Of a stretch of 64,000 bases of DNA, positions 22,701 to 35,030 are shown piece after piece. Within the stretch, counting starts at the first letter, position 1; each line of letters begins with the position of its first letter. The stretch is taken from positions 1,302,001-1,366,000 of the forward strand of contig JAQGDQ010000004.1 of the NCBI GenBank assembly GCA_030141605.1, in the 5' to 3' direction. The translations under genes were made by a program, and so were the position numbers. This DNA is from Tubiluchus corallicola (Eukaryota > Priapulida > Priapulimorpha > Priapulimorphida > Tubiluchidae). Below the pieces are notes generated by a model that was not told where the DNA came from, did no database searches, and was given only the letters and a program-made list of their open reading frames with translations.

Positions 22701-25700
22701 TACTTGCAAAAAATGCATGCACATGTCATAAGTGCACCATAAGTTATGCTGTAAGACCTGATTTTTAAAACTGCTATGCAAGATTCAACCAACCTACTCA
22801 GACAGGCTTACTCTAAAACTTTACCTTGATTGTAATTAATCTCTCCATATTTTCACCATAACTTCTTTTCAAGCAAACTTCAGAAGCTTGTAATCTTCTT
22901 TCTGAAACACGAAAAATGCTGAGATGTGGCAGTGTGCAGCAACAGACATTTAAATTCCAACCTATTCCTATTTATATCTTACCCTTAAAGGTTTTATATA
23001 TCTGTACTTCAAAAAAAGCCTTGTAAGTGACACAAAAAATATTTAAATTCGTTATCAACAAAAAATGAAAACAGAATAGTCATACAACTTTCAACTTGCC
23101 TATGTCTGGTAATTCATTTATATCCTTTAGACAAAGGTAGCACCAACAAATGTCTAGAGAAAGTACAGCGTAGTTATCAACGGCAGTCAGAATACTGGCT
23201 GTGCATTTGCTATAAAACAGAAAAGACACAGGTATTACAATCATCATGATTCATGATGGCAGAATTTTATGGTTAATCTAAAACAAGACACAGTTATGCC
23301 GAGAACTAAGGGACTGCGTAAAAAAACAAAAATCTTTTTTATTTTTTCATTTCATTTCTTTTTTCTATAGTATGCACTATAGTTATTTATGCAGAAAAGG
23401 TAAGTGCATTTGCAGACTCTTACAACTGTTACCATAAGCAAAGTAGCAAATGTTGCTCGAACGATCTTGAATATATGAATGATACTGCAGCCAAACAGTC
23501 ATAATGTGCTTTGTATGCAAGTTCAGAATTGAAGATTCATACATTTAGATCTCTTACAGTAGTCGTTCCATGATTCTGGACAGTGGCAAACTGGCCTCCG
23601 GGATACCGAGAAATTTCTCTGTGGGCCTCAAAGTGATGATTCATCATTTGGGAATTAGGCCTATGCGTCAAACACTGGCGAAAAGCTTGCAATGCAGTTA
23701 TACTTGCTTAATCACCCACGGCTAGCATAAATAGCATAATAAATGACCACAAATGGACATAATAAGACTTTCCATCCTATAGACCTGGCAGTGCATTTTC
23801 CAGTCACAGTATGCCTAGTCGTTGTGGTTGAACAGATTAATCGATTTAAACAATTACAGTCTTCCGATTATCGATGTTAGCTTTTAATGCAAATCTCCTG
23901 TATTACTAATATGATGTTCAGCTTATTTTTGGGAAAAATCATAAAAATCACACAGAAGAAATTAGTTGTCACTGACTAAAATCAAGCAGTGTGGTATTAC
24001 CTTTGCGCAGGTAGCTTAACATGGTGGCATCACTACTCAGACGATTACGAAAACGCAACCAATGTCCCTCACTACTTAGCAGTCAATGAATAAAAAAATA
24101 CCTCAACTAAAAACAATGAAAGCGAAAGAAAGGGCACAATGTTTCAAGCTATCACTGTAGTTCTTCAGGAGAACAAAAAAGAACAAAAAAGAAAAAATCA
24201 TAAGATATAACTAGAACTACAGAACAAAAAATATTGAAGTTTTCTTTTTATTATTAACACATAGAAAGGATCTCGTACTAAAAAGGAGACAAGTGCATGG
24301 AAAAAATACAGAAGCATAGCGGATAAAAACACAAAGGAGAAACACAGAAGTAAAAAAATCATTAGTCATAATCACACAACATCGCAGGACACAACAGAAA
24401 CTAATCAGCAGTATAGTGGTATGTCAATGAGACACAAATTATAAGAAAGGTAAATCATCTAACCAATTTATTTAGCCACATTTCCCATTTGTCGGAAAAG
24501 ACATGATCGTATCAACTACAGGACAACCACAACCATTGGAAGCAAAAGCAAACTGATGGTAGCAATACCTGAACTCAGAATCAGCATCAATGAGCAAGCA
24601 CAGAGCCTTGGCATAAAGTTTCTGCTTTAATGCTTTTCTTCCTTTCTGATGCAGTGTCATGGCAACAGCTAGTGCTCGTCGCTCTTCACGTGGAAGCTGC
24701 AACGGCTTACCGGACTGGTCAGAAATTTGCAGGTATGGATCGTCAGTATCATCTAAAAACAAAATTTGTTGAAATTCTAACACCAGATCAGAGCAAAAGA
24801 AATGATATATGAAGAAGATGGCATTGAACCAGTGTTTGGATTGCAACAAAAGCTGTCTATTACTTAATTCTGAGAATGACCTACAAAACTTATGGTGCCT
24901 TCTATTATAATGTCATTAACTGATTTCTCAGATTCCATTTTGCGGAATCATCAATGATTTCAATGAACAAACTGTGCTTTAAGCTTGTTGCAGTATGCAT
25001 TTATCATATACCAAATAGTGAAATGCCACCAAGTTCATTTTCCTACATGGTCATTTAACTTTATGCAGAATATACAAGGCCAATCACCATTTCTCTAGTT
25101 TTTAACTTCTTTTGTTACAATAAAAATTCAAGTTTTAGTTAAAGTAATAATGCAATACAGTACTAAAAAGTCGTTTAAAAGCTTTTTACATTTTTCAGAA
25201 AACTATTCTTCCAAAATAAGACATTCTTTAGTCAGACATTTCATTTAATGAAAGATAAACCTCATTGACTGTTGTATAAAAATGATAACTACTAATAATT
25301 GATATACCATGGGAACTATCAGCTAAAACTTCTGCTGCTCTGTGAACTTTGGCTGCATTAGATGCAGCTGCCTGTTGATTTAGTGACTCTGCTTCAGTTT
25401 CAGTCAACACTAAAGCCATAATTTGGGTGTTATGCTGAAAAATAAGAAGACAGGAATGCAGATAATTTTCTATAATTTCTGATAAGTGCCTAGAAAACAC
25501 TTATTAATTATAAAACTAATTTTATTAGAATCAATATTCAGTGTAAAAGTGACTTGTACTAAATAATTTTATGTAATGTGATTGTTATGAACTGTTTACT
25601 ATACATGAATGTTTAGCTAGTATTATGAATAGGTACTGTAAGTACTGCGGGATGGGAAAGCCACACACCTGTCCTTCAACAAGTGCATAATTTGGAAACC

Positions 25701-28700
25701 AGGTGGACGTCCTAGTTTTATTTCGACGGTTTCAGTCGGCACGTTTATAGCTATGAAGTAAAGACGTTTTCTCTGTACGTGTTACCTGCGGACTATGTAA
25801 TTTGCTGCAGTTTGACATTTAGCATTTTATATAGCTGTGATTACAGTTAAAGGACAGCAACGTTTTCGAGCAGTCTAGATTCGTTGTGATACACTTTGTG
25901 CACTATCGGAATTTACAGCAAAATGGATACTTGGGACAATTTGCTTAAGCCGTTATGGAGTTACTACTGTTCATGTGGAAGGTTGGACTGAATATCACCG
26001 CATAAATTTACCTGACGCCAGCCTCTGAGGAAGTTAAACCATTCTCGATGTCACCTCACCTACCTCATAGACGGGACAGTGCAGACTTCGTTTCCAGTGA
26101 CGTCACCAATGATTATGTGGCATGCTAAGATATTAATGAACAGTGAACCATCTCAGCGTGGACAGGTTTTTCGGTGCACCTCCCAGGGAAAGGGTAATTA
26201 GTGAGTACCTAGTGTATTAGAATCTTAATTTGTTTATCTTTAGTTGGGTTTTGCCTCGTACTTATTTTTCCTCCATGTTTGGTAAACAACGTTATGTCTA
26301 TGAAGTTTTGCAACAATTTGAAGGTTTGTTGTTTAAAGTATAACATGATTTAGGTATGCTTTATTTGAAAAACAGCTGTGCTGTAGTGAATAAGTTTAAT
26401 CTTGTTGTCTGAGAGACTGCCTTTGAAAGTGCTTTTAATGTTAAACCAAAAAGGAGTGCAGCACTCTACTGGATTTTGGGAATTAACTTTTGATCATCAC
26501 AAATTTGTTCATTAAATTTTGATTGTTCTTTATACACAAAATATGTATCTTGGAGTGCGTTTCTTTGTGAACGTTTAAAAAGTATTTGAATAGTAAAAAT
26601 ATTATGAATAGTTCACACTTTGTTAGCTAAACACAATAACAGCAACTCAAGGCCGACACTTAAGATCCCACTCGTGATTTGAACCCATATCTTTTGTCTC
26701 AAGGTACGCCCCGTAGAGGTACCTATGAGAAACTGATTCAGTTTCTAAACTACTAACATCGGTGTACTACTACCTCACCGCTCGGCTAGGAGTACTAGTT
26801 TGGGAATTGTTGAAGAAAATCTGGTTTAAATAAAGAACAGAAAACCAACAAGTAAAACCCGGCGTCACAGTGATACATGCTTTATAAAATACACCATGTC
26901 AGTGTTTAAAACACTTGCCCCACCATTCCTTAAAATTATTTGAGCAACTAGAAGCTAGTAACCTACTGAAAGTGTACAAAGAAACTGTGCTTAGCCACAA
27001 TGCATTACTTCTTTTTTGTGATAGGGATCTAATACTGAGATGTAGATAAACCATAAAAGTATGTCAAAAATCAGTGCTACATAAACAACGTAAGCAATTT
27101 ATATACTACACAACACACAGTATATACTTATTAATTGGTGATGCGCATACAAATTTATCTTTTCATACAAACACAAAGGTTATCATATAGTACAAACTAT
27201 TTAAACTTGTATGTCTCCTGACAAGAACAAAGTAGGTAGCAAAAACAGCAAAGTAATATTTAAAAACTAAAATAGCCATAATGTAAATAATTAGAAACAC
27301 AAACCTTAATTTGCTGATCGCTGAGGGCGACATCATCCTGGACAATGTGCCCTCTAGCAATTAACTTTAAGTTTAAGTTGAATTTCTCAGACAACATTTT
27401 TTTAAATGATTGGCCATCTGTTTTCAGGTGAACCTGTATGAAGATTATCTTTCTCTGTTCAGCTGACACCTATTTAAAGACAGAAGTATGAGAAGTTTAT
27501 TCAAAAACCAATAAACAGATCCTTTTAAATGACCAGTGATAGAGATAAAAACCAGTAACAAGGTCTGCTGGCTGTTAAATGGCACAATGTTTTATCTTCA
27601 TTGTACAGCTGTTACTGTACCAAAAATTACTTTCAAGTAAAGCTCTACAGTCTATATAAATCTAGAAAATAAATGCCCAGTCAGCATTCATTTTCTCTCA
27701 AAACCTTAACTACAATTTTCATATGGTTATTTACACTAGTGTTTCATAAATTCAAAAAGCCTATAAACAATTACATGAATTAAAATTCAAATGTCAAGCC
27801 GTAACTAATACACAAATATTAGAATCTTGGTTACCCTATATATAAAAATGTCTATGCTTATATTTATATCTATTTTCTGTTAGTCGTACACACAAACTAA
27901 AATAGCAAGTACCTGAGAACCTGCAAGTTTTACTCGCACAGTGGCAATGCCGCTCTCTTGGTATTGCTTGTTCCCAGCTAATTTATTTAAAGCATGCTGT
28001 CTCAGTTCTTCTAACAAACTTTCGACTAGACGCTCAGATAAACCAAGTTCAGACGCAAAATTTGTTAACAACTCCTACACATGAAAGCACAACACAGTAT
28101 ATTAGAGCTACGTTTAATGAAAACAGTGCTTTCCAGCAAAATGTACAGTTAAATGGAGACATTCTTCAACTAGTCCTGCTTGAATATTTACTGTAAGATA
28201 TTTCTGACATATTGTACATTTGTCTGTTAGACAAGATATAAACGCAGTTGGACTGATGAGTAATAGTTAATACAGAACACTATGTGTGTGCAAAACTGTG
28301 CATGTAATGATAGAATTTTATTAGAACTGACAGTTTACCTTTGGCAAGACTGCATGTTTATTAACCCTGACAAATAATCACATTATATTAGAAGACCAAT
28401 CTTACTGTGCAGTACTTACTTTGCTGTTGCCCGATAATATGCGTTTACAGGTTTTTGTTAAATTAGTTTATAGACAAAATTAATAACTTAGAATCTTTGC
28501 AACAATAATAAATAATCATTATGATTTGACGTTTACAGTAAGCTTTACAGTCTTGTTCGATATACATGTTCATCATTGTTTGTTTGTCGATTATAGGGTA
28601 GCCAGCATAAAACTAGAAGTTGCAATCCTTGGATCCTTGGATAAGTCAAAAATCATGATCGAACCACATCAAATCAAGCTTTATTTAATGTTGGGTTGCA

Positions 28701-30033
28701 CATAAACATAAAAACACTAGCTTCTGAGAACTAACTGATATTACAAAACTAAATCGACTAATAAAAATAGTGCTTAAATGATAAAAAGACTTTAGAATTA
28801 TACAGCTATAATAAAACAGCTTGAACCCTAGTAGACATTAAAATTACATATGAAATGCTAACTTAATTTAATACTATCAACATAATGTACACCTATAATT
28901 AATCAAGTTAAAAATCACATTTCAAAACAGCTTTGAGTTAAAATACACTATAATAAAAAATCACAAAAATATCAATTTGTGCTACATGTAGTACATTTAC
29001 ATTCACCATATTTTCAAGTTTATCATTTTTTCAAACACACCATAACTAGATGCATTTCGTATATCGTTTGGCGATTTATTCTACAGAACTGCAGCAGTAT
29101 ATAAAAAAGAGTTTAAATCACATTTACTAAACTTGACCTTTGGTACACGTACAATTTTATTGTATTGGAAAGAGTACTTAGACTCTTTTAATTGCTACAA
29201 TCCTTCTTTGTTTAGAATTTTTAATATTGTCGTGCCTCTAACGCACAAAGCAGGCAATTTTGATTTGTTTAGTAGGGCTTTATAACTTGAGGCCTAATCA
29301 CTGCAGATAAATTTCAAAGCCGTTCTTTGAGTTTTTTTCAAGTTTATTGCATGGCTGCCGAAATTCAAAACAAGTGGGTAGTAATTAAAGCTTGAAACGA
29401 TGAAAGAATGATATATTGCAATTTTCGACTTAAGTCAGGGAACTCCAATTTGTTTAAGGACATTTATTTGTACTGATGCTTTTTTGCAATTATCGAAACT
29501 TGGGTATCAAATTGTAATAAATCACCTACAGTGATTCTCAAGAATTTTATTTGTTTTTCGCATTTGATTTTGCTTGTGCCAATCTCAAAGTCTGGATTTA
29601 GTGCTTTTGATTTACACCAGTTGGCAATAGTGTAATTTTTTCTGGATTTACTTTTATGCCATTTTCTTCAAACAATTTTTCATTTTGTTGCGGTTAGATA
29701 CTAATACTGATTTAAGGTTTGAGGCAAATTCTGTGCTGCATGATAACACAGATTATCATTAGCATAATATGTTTTTCCACTGACAACAAATCTAAAAATA
29801 ACATTAACAAAGAGACTAAATAAGATGTTAGAGTTATGATTAGATAAAATGGCTAGTCGGTTTAAAGCAAACAATATTTAAGCTAATTGTGCAAAAATTT
29901 TCATAATTACCCCAGGATAGAATCCAACATCAGCACCATCTTGCGTGTAAGGTGGCAACCATAGCTGAATTTTTTCACGCTTTAGTTTTTCTCTGATTTT
30001 TTGTCGTATTTGAGCTTCTGACAGATCTGACAT
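16751..30033 (-). CDS. NUB1: NEDD8 ultimate buster 1 (NUB1)
   Basis: Minus-strand exons in coding order: 30033-29911, 28074-27913, 27469-27305, 25434-25308, 24752-24569, 23209-23100, 22901-22825, 22317-22210, 21417-21265, 20704-20616, 20046-19941, 18709-18611, 17798-17663 and 16920-16751. These total 1809 nt, or 602 aa, close to the ~600 aa of vertebrate NUB1. Landmarks: REKIQLWLPPYT at residues 18-29; a ubiquitin-like region ~85-160; the conserved GKPLQLPREERRAL block ~207-220; VDNYAVLSLDI ~264; RSYGENMERL ~303; three UBA domains (~360-400 with LGFSTAEARLGL, ~436-468 with MGYPAPAAREGL, ~502-540); and an acidic tail with EDYLDSTLEEE. In vertebrates NUB1 binds NEDD8 and FAT10 and takes them to the proteasome. 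One intron starts with GC. The start at 30033 (GCCATGT) gives the best length match. Confidence 0.93.
19430..19512. repeat. Perfect 22-bp inverted repeat (hairpin) in NUB1 intron
   Basis: The arm at 19430-19451 begins AAGGTTGAGCTGAATAG. Its exact reverse complement is at 19491-19512. The 39-nt loop contains a further TTAAGT/ACTTAA pair, so the whole piece can fold into an ~83-nt hairpin with one internal loop. It lies between two NUB1 exons. It may be a tiny MITE or a structured RNA. Confidence 0.85.
25650..26210. other. CpG-richer block in NUB1 intron 3, unexplained
   Basis: Compared with its AT-rich surroundings, this stretch has many CG dinucleotides and long non-AT runs. There is no open frame of note and no match to a family I know. 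Possibly an inserted element or an internal promoter region. Confidence 0.3.
26655..26796 (-). mobile_element. tRNA-derived SINE-like sequence (Ser/Leu-type head)
   Basis: Read on the minus strand, TAGCCGAGCGGTGAGG at 26788-26773 resembles the pol III A box of Ser/Leu tRNAs (GGCCGAGCGGTTAAGG). GGGTTCAAATCACGAGTGGG at 26686-26667 resembles a B box and T arm. The two boxes are about 90-100 nt apart, which is too far for an intact tRNA gene. It is therefore a SINE or a disrupted tRNA-like copy. It lies in NUB1 intron 3. Confidence 0.5.
28960..29860 (-). mobile_element. Dead non-LTR retrotransposon, reverse transcriptase segment (Jockey/CR1-like)
   Basis: Minus-strand reading across frames gives, in order: LFSLFVNVIF near 29815; YAND (a decayed YADD/FADD catalytic box) at 29766-29755; NGIKVNPEKI near 29670; IKFLRITVGDLLQFDTQ near 29550-29500; LNFGSHAINLKKTQRTALKFI near 29370-29310; and SSYKALLNKSKLPALCVRG near 29290-29240. 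These match the order of blocks in the thumb and C-terminal part of non-LTR reverse transcriptases. Stops and frame shifts are common. It lies in NUB1 intron 1. Confidence 0.7.
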
Positions 30034-31837
30034 GGCAGTTTATATTGATTTACAGGTATTAATCAAATTTAAGTAGCAGCACAAAGGCTTAATGTACACA
30101 CCTGTAAAATAACATCATTTTGCTATTTGGTTATAAATGTACAAAAATAATTTTGATTCGGTGCCCAATGGGTTTTGTGACAGGGTAACAGAATTTTTAA
30201 GAGCTGAATAAAAAGTATAATCTCATTTACCAAACAGAGCTGTTAACACATTAGTGAAGGGCAGAACTGATCAGTGATAGGTGAACGAACAAGTGGAGTT
30301 TGATTGTGACAGGTGAACATTAAATTATTGAATGGTTCGGTAAACTATTGAGCCAATTATGCCATAAACATTTTTTAATTTATAGGAAAATTTAAACTAA
30401 AATACTTAAAACTTACAGCAAAAGAACTTATTTCGTGTGTTGTTTCTTTGTTCCGAGAACTAAAAATTGTTGCTTGCTAACATAGAAGTGATTAATTTAT
30501 GCAGTCCTGTTAGGCTTCAATGTTATTGATTTGAGAAAATTAATGAAGTCCTGAAAATCAAATAAATTGTGGCAATAAATGATGAAGTTTCATCATGAGA
30601 CTTGAAGGGACTTAGGATTTTTGACCCTGTAAAATAACTGATAAAATAATACAGTTAAAAACAACACTTTATGTCAGCAACATTTATTCCATTAAATGTT
30701 ACAATTTATCTGACTTATTATCGGTGATCAGCTCATTTTCAAATATTGCTGATTGGTCCATCAATATAACACAGTAATAGTCATTTTCGTGACATCCGAT
30801 TTGAACACCAAGTATTGTGGAAGTAACGAAAAAATATTCCGGACAACCGTATAAAATGGGTATACTTGATAACAAATATCCCTTTGCACTAATTACAGAG
30901 CAGATGCTTACACCTGTTTTTCATTAAGGCTGTAGGTGCGGCTATTTTAAATCACTACTGTGATTCGGTAATTCCATAGCGTCCTCTCTATCAATTTTAT
31001 TTTATTTATTAAAAACATTTATAAAGTGTACAGTATTTCATAAAAGATGAAACTGGCAGGCTGTATTAGTTCTTATGCCAGCCTATATTGTGAAGTGGCA
31101 AATACGATTAAATACACAAGTTTATATTGGATTTTCTTCACATTAAATTAAAAATACGATAAAATAAAAAGTCAATAAAATCTACACAAGGTGTAAATTT
31201 ATCAAAATAGGGAGAAATCATTGAATCAAGGTAAGAACGTTTTACAAAAATCTATTAAATTTGCAATATTTTAACAAACAAGTTTCAGCTAGCTTCATTC
31301 TAAAAACTGATAGACTGGATAGATTGTCAATAACATAATTTCAACTGGCAGGCATTCTTCTGTAGTGTGCCATGGGTGGACGGTACAAAACGACCCTTCT
31401 TCTAGTTCTTTCTAAGCCATATCGCATTGTTTTAATGTTAAAATGAAAAAAATCATCATTTTATCTTGGCAATTACGTTCGAGACTACAATGATCTACCA
31501 TTTAACAATGGTAATAGGCTAAGAAATTATGCTGCTAATAAATGCCAGCTTTTGGAAGGTCTGCTCAGTAAATTTTTTAGGAAGTGGATATTGTTCAGAA
31601 AATCGGAAAACAGTTTTCTGAAGGACAAATTTTTAATAATCAAGGAATTAGCCAAAGTTTTCCAAACTTTACTGACCTTAGCAGTAAAGAGACTGGCACT
31701 ACTGTTCACAGAACCATTTAATGTAACAGAATATCTAAAAGAATAATTTGAAATAGGAAAAATGAAATTTTTAAGTGAAGAAAGAATTGCAGATGTAAAT
31801 ACTAAACACTCTCAAACACAAAGCTGGCATTGCTCAC

Positions 31838-31877
31838 CTTCAGTAACTTCCACTTCCAATTTTTTATTTATCGACAT
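31838..31877 (-). other. NUB1: Candidate alternative first coding exon of NUB1
   Basis: On the minus strand, ATG at 31877-31875 (A at -3) opens 13 codons (MSINKKLEVEVTE) plus one base. A strong donor, GAAG|GTGAGC, ends the piece at 31838. Splicing to the AG at 30028-30027, just inside the annotated start, would keep the NUB1 frame and read ..VTEDLSEAQIRQK. The acceptor has a poor pyrimidine tract, so this is only a possibility. The same exon could instead be untranslated. Confidence 0.35.
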
Positions 31878-32713
31878 ACTCAGTAACGGACTTTCGAGAC
31901 TGTAGTGTTAGAATAACGAGCTGTCTTGCGACTTAGTCAGCAACTTTATGCAGCGAGATGATGCGTTCTAGTATGAAAACGTTGTAAGTTACTTGGCGAG
32001 AAAATTCGCTAGTAATACGTGCCGTCGCAGTTTCAATTTGTTACTAGCCTTAATTACTTTGATTAGATAGGAAAAATTTACAGGTATTTAACCTACTAAA
32101 CGTCAAGCCAGTACACTGAACATTCAACAGTATAAGTTTTCTCGTTTATGACTATCAATAATTTAAGTTATTTAACCTTCTTGTTTACATTGCACAATGC
32201 ATTCAGTTCGGTGGTTACATGTTAGGTCAAGCAATAACAGAAATCAATGACGACAACCTGCGCAACACCAAAGTGTGAAAAAGGAAGTGATGAAATACAT
32301 TTCGTTCTTGCGATTAGCGGCTATGCTGGCGGCTCAAACGGCGGATGATTAAAAAATTTTGAACGGCGCATTGACTATAATAATAATATCTTAAGTTCAC
32401 CAATAATGTTGGCATACGCGCAATTTCGATAAGCCAAAATCACTTTTGCGTTTTTAATAAAAGAAGAATATCTCAATTAAAACCAATTATTAGTTTAAAA
32501 AACTGAAAACATCTCATGAAAAGGAAAAAAATTGCACCAATAATTATTTATTATTATGTATTATACACTTGTATTATGTAGTTGCAAATACCTCTTCAGT
32601 TTTCTTGTAAGTAAAATTTTATTGTTCTTCCTGAGGAAAGAGGCTAGCTGACTGCATGATGGGCTGCCTACTATGTAAAAAAGTAATGCATTTTTTATTG
32701 ACTTATTGATTGA

Positions 32714-32731
32714 GAGAGAGAGAGAGAGAGA
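32714..32731. repeat. GA microsatellite
   Basis: About nine GA dinucleotides in an otherwise mixed AT-rich stretch. Confidence 0.9.
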
Positions 32732-34952
32732 TCCTTCTTTTCCTTTTGTTCTGCCGTTTGTTTCTTGGTCGTTTTACTCCAATGCAAGGTAGCGAATTTG
32801 GCACATTAAAAATTGCACCCATTTATGTGCCCTGCAATTAATCTATATAGTTACACATATATTATATTGTAGGTTTGTATACAAATAATTCGCACACGCA
32901 CGCATGCACACAACAAGTATTTGCATACGGTGCTTCATATATAAATAATCATTACAGTAATAGAGATGAGTAGGACTGAATTGCCAGCCTAGGGGTCGTA
33001 ATGTCTTGATACACCTATGCACACACACTCATATACATGTATGATGTATGCATTATTACATACAAAGATTCTATGAAGCTGAGCCCATATATTTAACTGT
33101 AGAAAATGATTGCCCTTAGCACCCAGGCCTGTATAAATCAATTAATTTAAGCCCATCAATAAATAATATTTATCGAGACTTGTCAGTGGATTTAGCCACA
33201 GGTGTTTTGTTAGTATGCTTATACAGGTACATTTTTTAAACGTAAACAAACTGTATTTAATGTAAGCTTATTTTGACGTAAGCCTAACTGAATCTTAAAA
33301 AATAGGCTAAATATAAGTGACGTCTACACATGATATATAAAGTGTTATGACACGCCTGCCGATTCAAATTTATGTGCTAGGTTGGCTTCTCACCTGAATT
33401 CTGTAACTTGATATTGACCTAGTTAGTTGGTTGTTATAGAGGCGGAAGTAATGTCGGCTGTTTAGGATGACAGCTCTGATGTCTCGTTTTGTTATTTTTT
33501 GTTCACTGATAATAAAAAAGAGGAGTAGTGTCATAAATGCATCTCCGTTTGTTCAACATGATTTTATAACCAACTCCAACTCATAACAAAAGCCAATATG
33601 TATGATTATATGCTTTTTACACATCTTTTAACTTGGAATTAACAAAACATGTAGATGCTCAGATTAAGTTTTGTCCTGGAAAAATCATTTGCTCTTCTGA
33701 AAAAATCGATTTTTTTCTATGAAAGGTATTACACATGAAGGTCAGGCTTAATATTTCTTCAAGTTATATTTTCTGATAAAAACATATTAAATAGGAATGT
33801 TTTTTAGAAAAATTATTTCTCCAGAAATAGACATGAGCCAGGTATTTGCAAACTTTCTTTATGATCAACTTTTTTAACTTCATTTGCAAATAAGCCTATT
33901 AATTTTCATGAGATATGAATATAATAGTTTTTATTTTAACTACTAATTATTCTTAGGGCCTTATGCTTGCTTTAAATAATATTCAAAAATATAACAGCTG
34001 CTATGAATCGCCAAAGACAGATGTAGGCCTTGCAGTCTTTGCCTAGTGTACAAATATTTAACTTGTAACGAAAGTTACAAAACGGTGTTATAATTAGCTG
34101 GCTGCATCCTCGAAAAATTTAAAAAGATTTCGTTTATGTTTTTGCAATTCACTGCTGAGCAATTTATGAGCGCCTGTCGACTAGCCTGGCTTTGGTGTCT
34201 CATAAATTCATCTGCTACAGTACACACCGGTGTGCCTACTGCGAACAGTTTGCACTATAGCGTACCTGACAACAACAGTCCGTACTGCTGTGCCGCTAGG
34301 GCGACACTAACTGCGCGAACTGCTGCGCAGTAGGAGTTTCTCTAATTTCTGTCGTCCGTATTGTTTAGTAGAAGCAACTAAAACGTACACACACACACTG
34401 TCGAGAATCGATAATTATGACATAATAAAACATAAAACTAAATCTGTTTTAGAAAAAAAGTAACTTTATAATAACGATGGATAGTGATTGACAATTTACA
34501 AAATTAAAGTATTTTTTACCATAATACTATAATTATTATTAGCTCCATAATATCATCATAACATTAAATTACATACCTAATGCTTTGAAGAGAGAAACTA
34601 TGTAGGCATATAGCTCGCTAGCCCATTTACTTAGTATAAAACAATTATTTGTCCAAGAGGTAGTGAAACGTATCACCTATCTGTGAAGCGAGACAAAATA
34701 AAAATGATAATATTATACTTTAAACAAATGTTGGAATTGCCTAAAAAGCAAGCTTATTTTACTTCAAACAGATTTTAATCGCAAACAGATTTAATATTGG
34801 CCGTTCTACTAGCTCGGAATAAGATTCTTTATCAGATGTATAATAAATTATTCAACGTGTATTGACGTTTTCAATTATTATTAATAAATAAACAGTGCTA
34901 ATTCAGGCTGCCAGTACGGTTAACGATTCGTGAACTGTCTCTATTGTTCTAC

Positions 34953-35030
34953 TTGGGCAGCCCATGTACGACGCGTCCTGCTTAGGCTAGCCCATGTACG
35001 CCAATTGTCGTACTTCGGCTAGTGTCCTAC
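34953..35030. repeat. Diverged 30-bp tandem repeat, about 2.5 copies
   Basis: AGCCCATGTACG occurs at 34959-34970 and 34989-35000. Related flanks (ACTTGGGC, CTTAGGCT, ACTTCGGCT) recur at the same 30-bp spacing. Confidence 0.6.

Noticed and set aside
30940-31450. Retrotransposon tail-like sequence upstream of NUB1
   Set aside because: A few suggestive words on the minus strand, but no ordered set of RT or RNase H blocks and no border.
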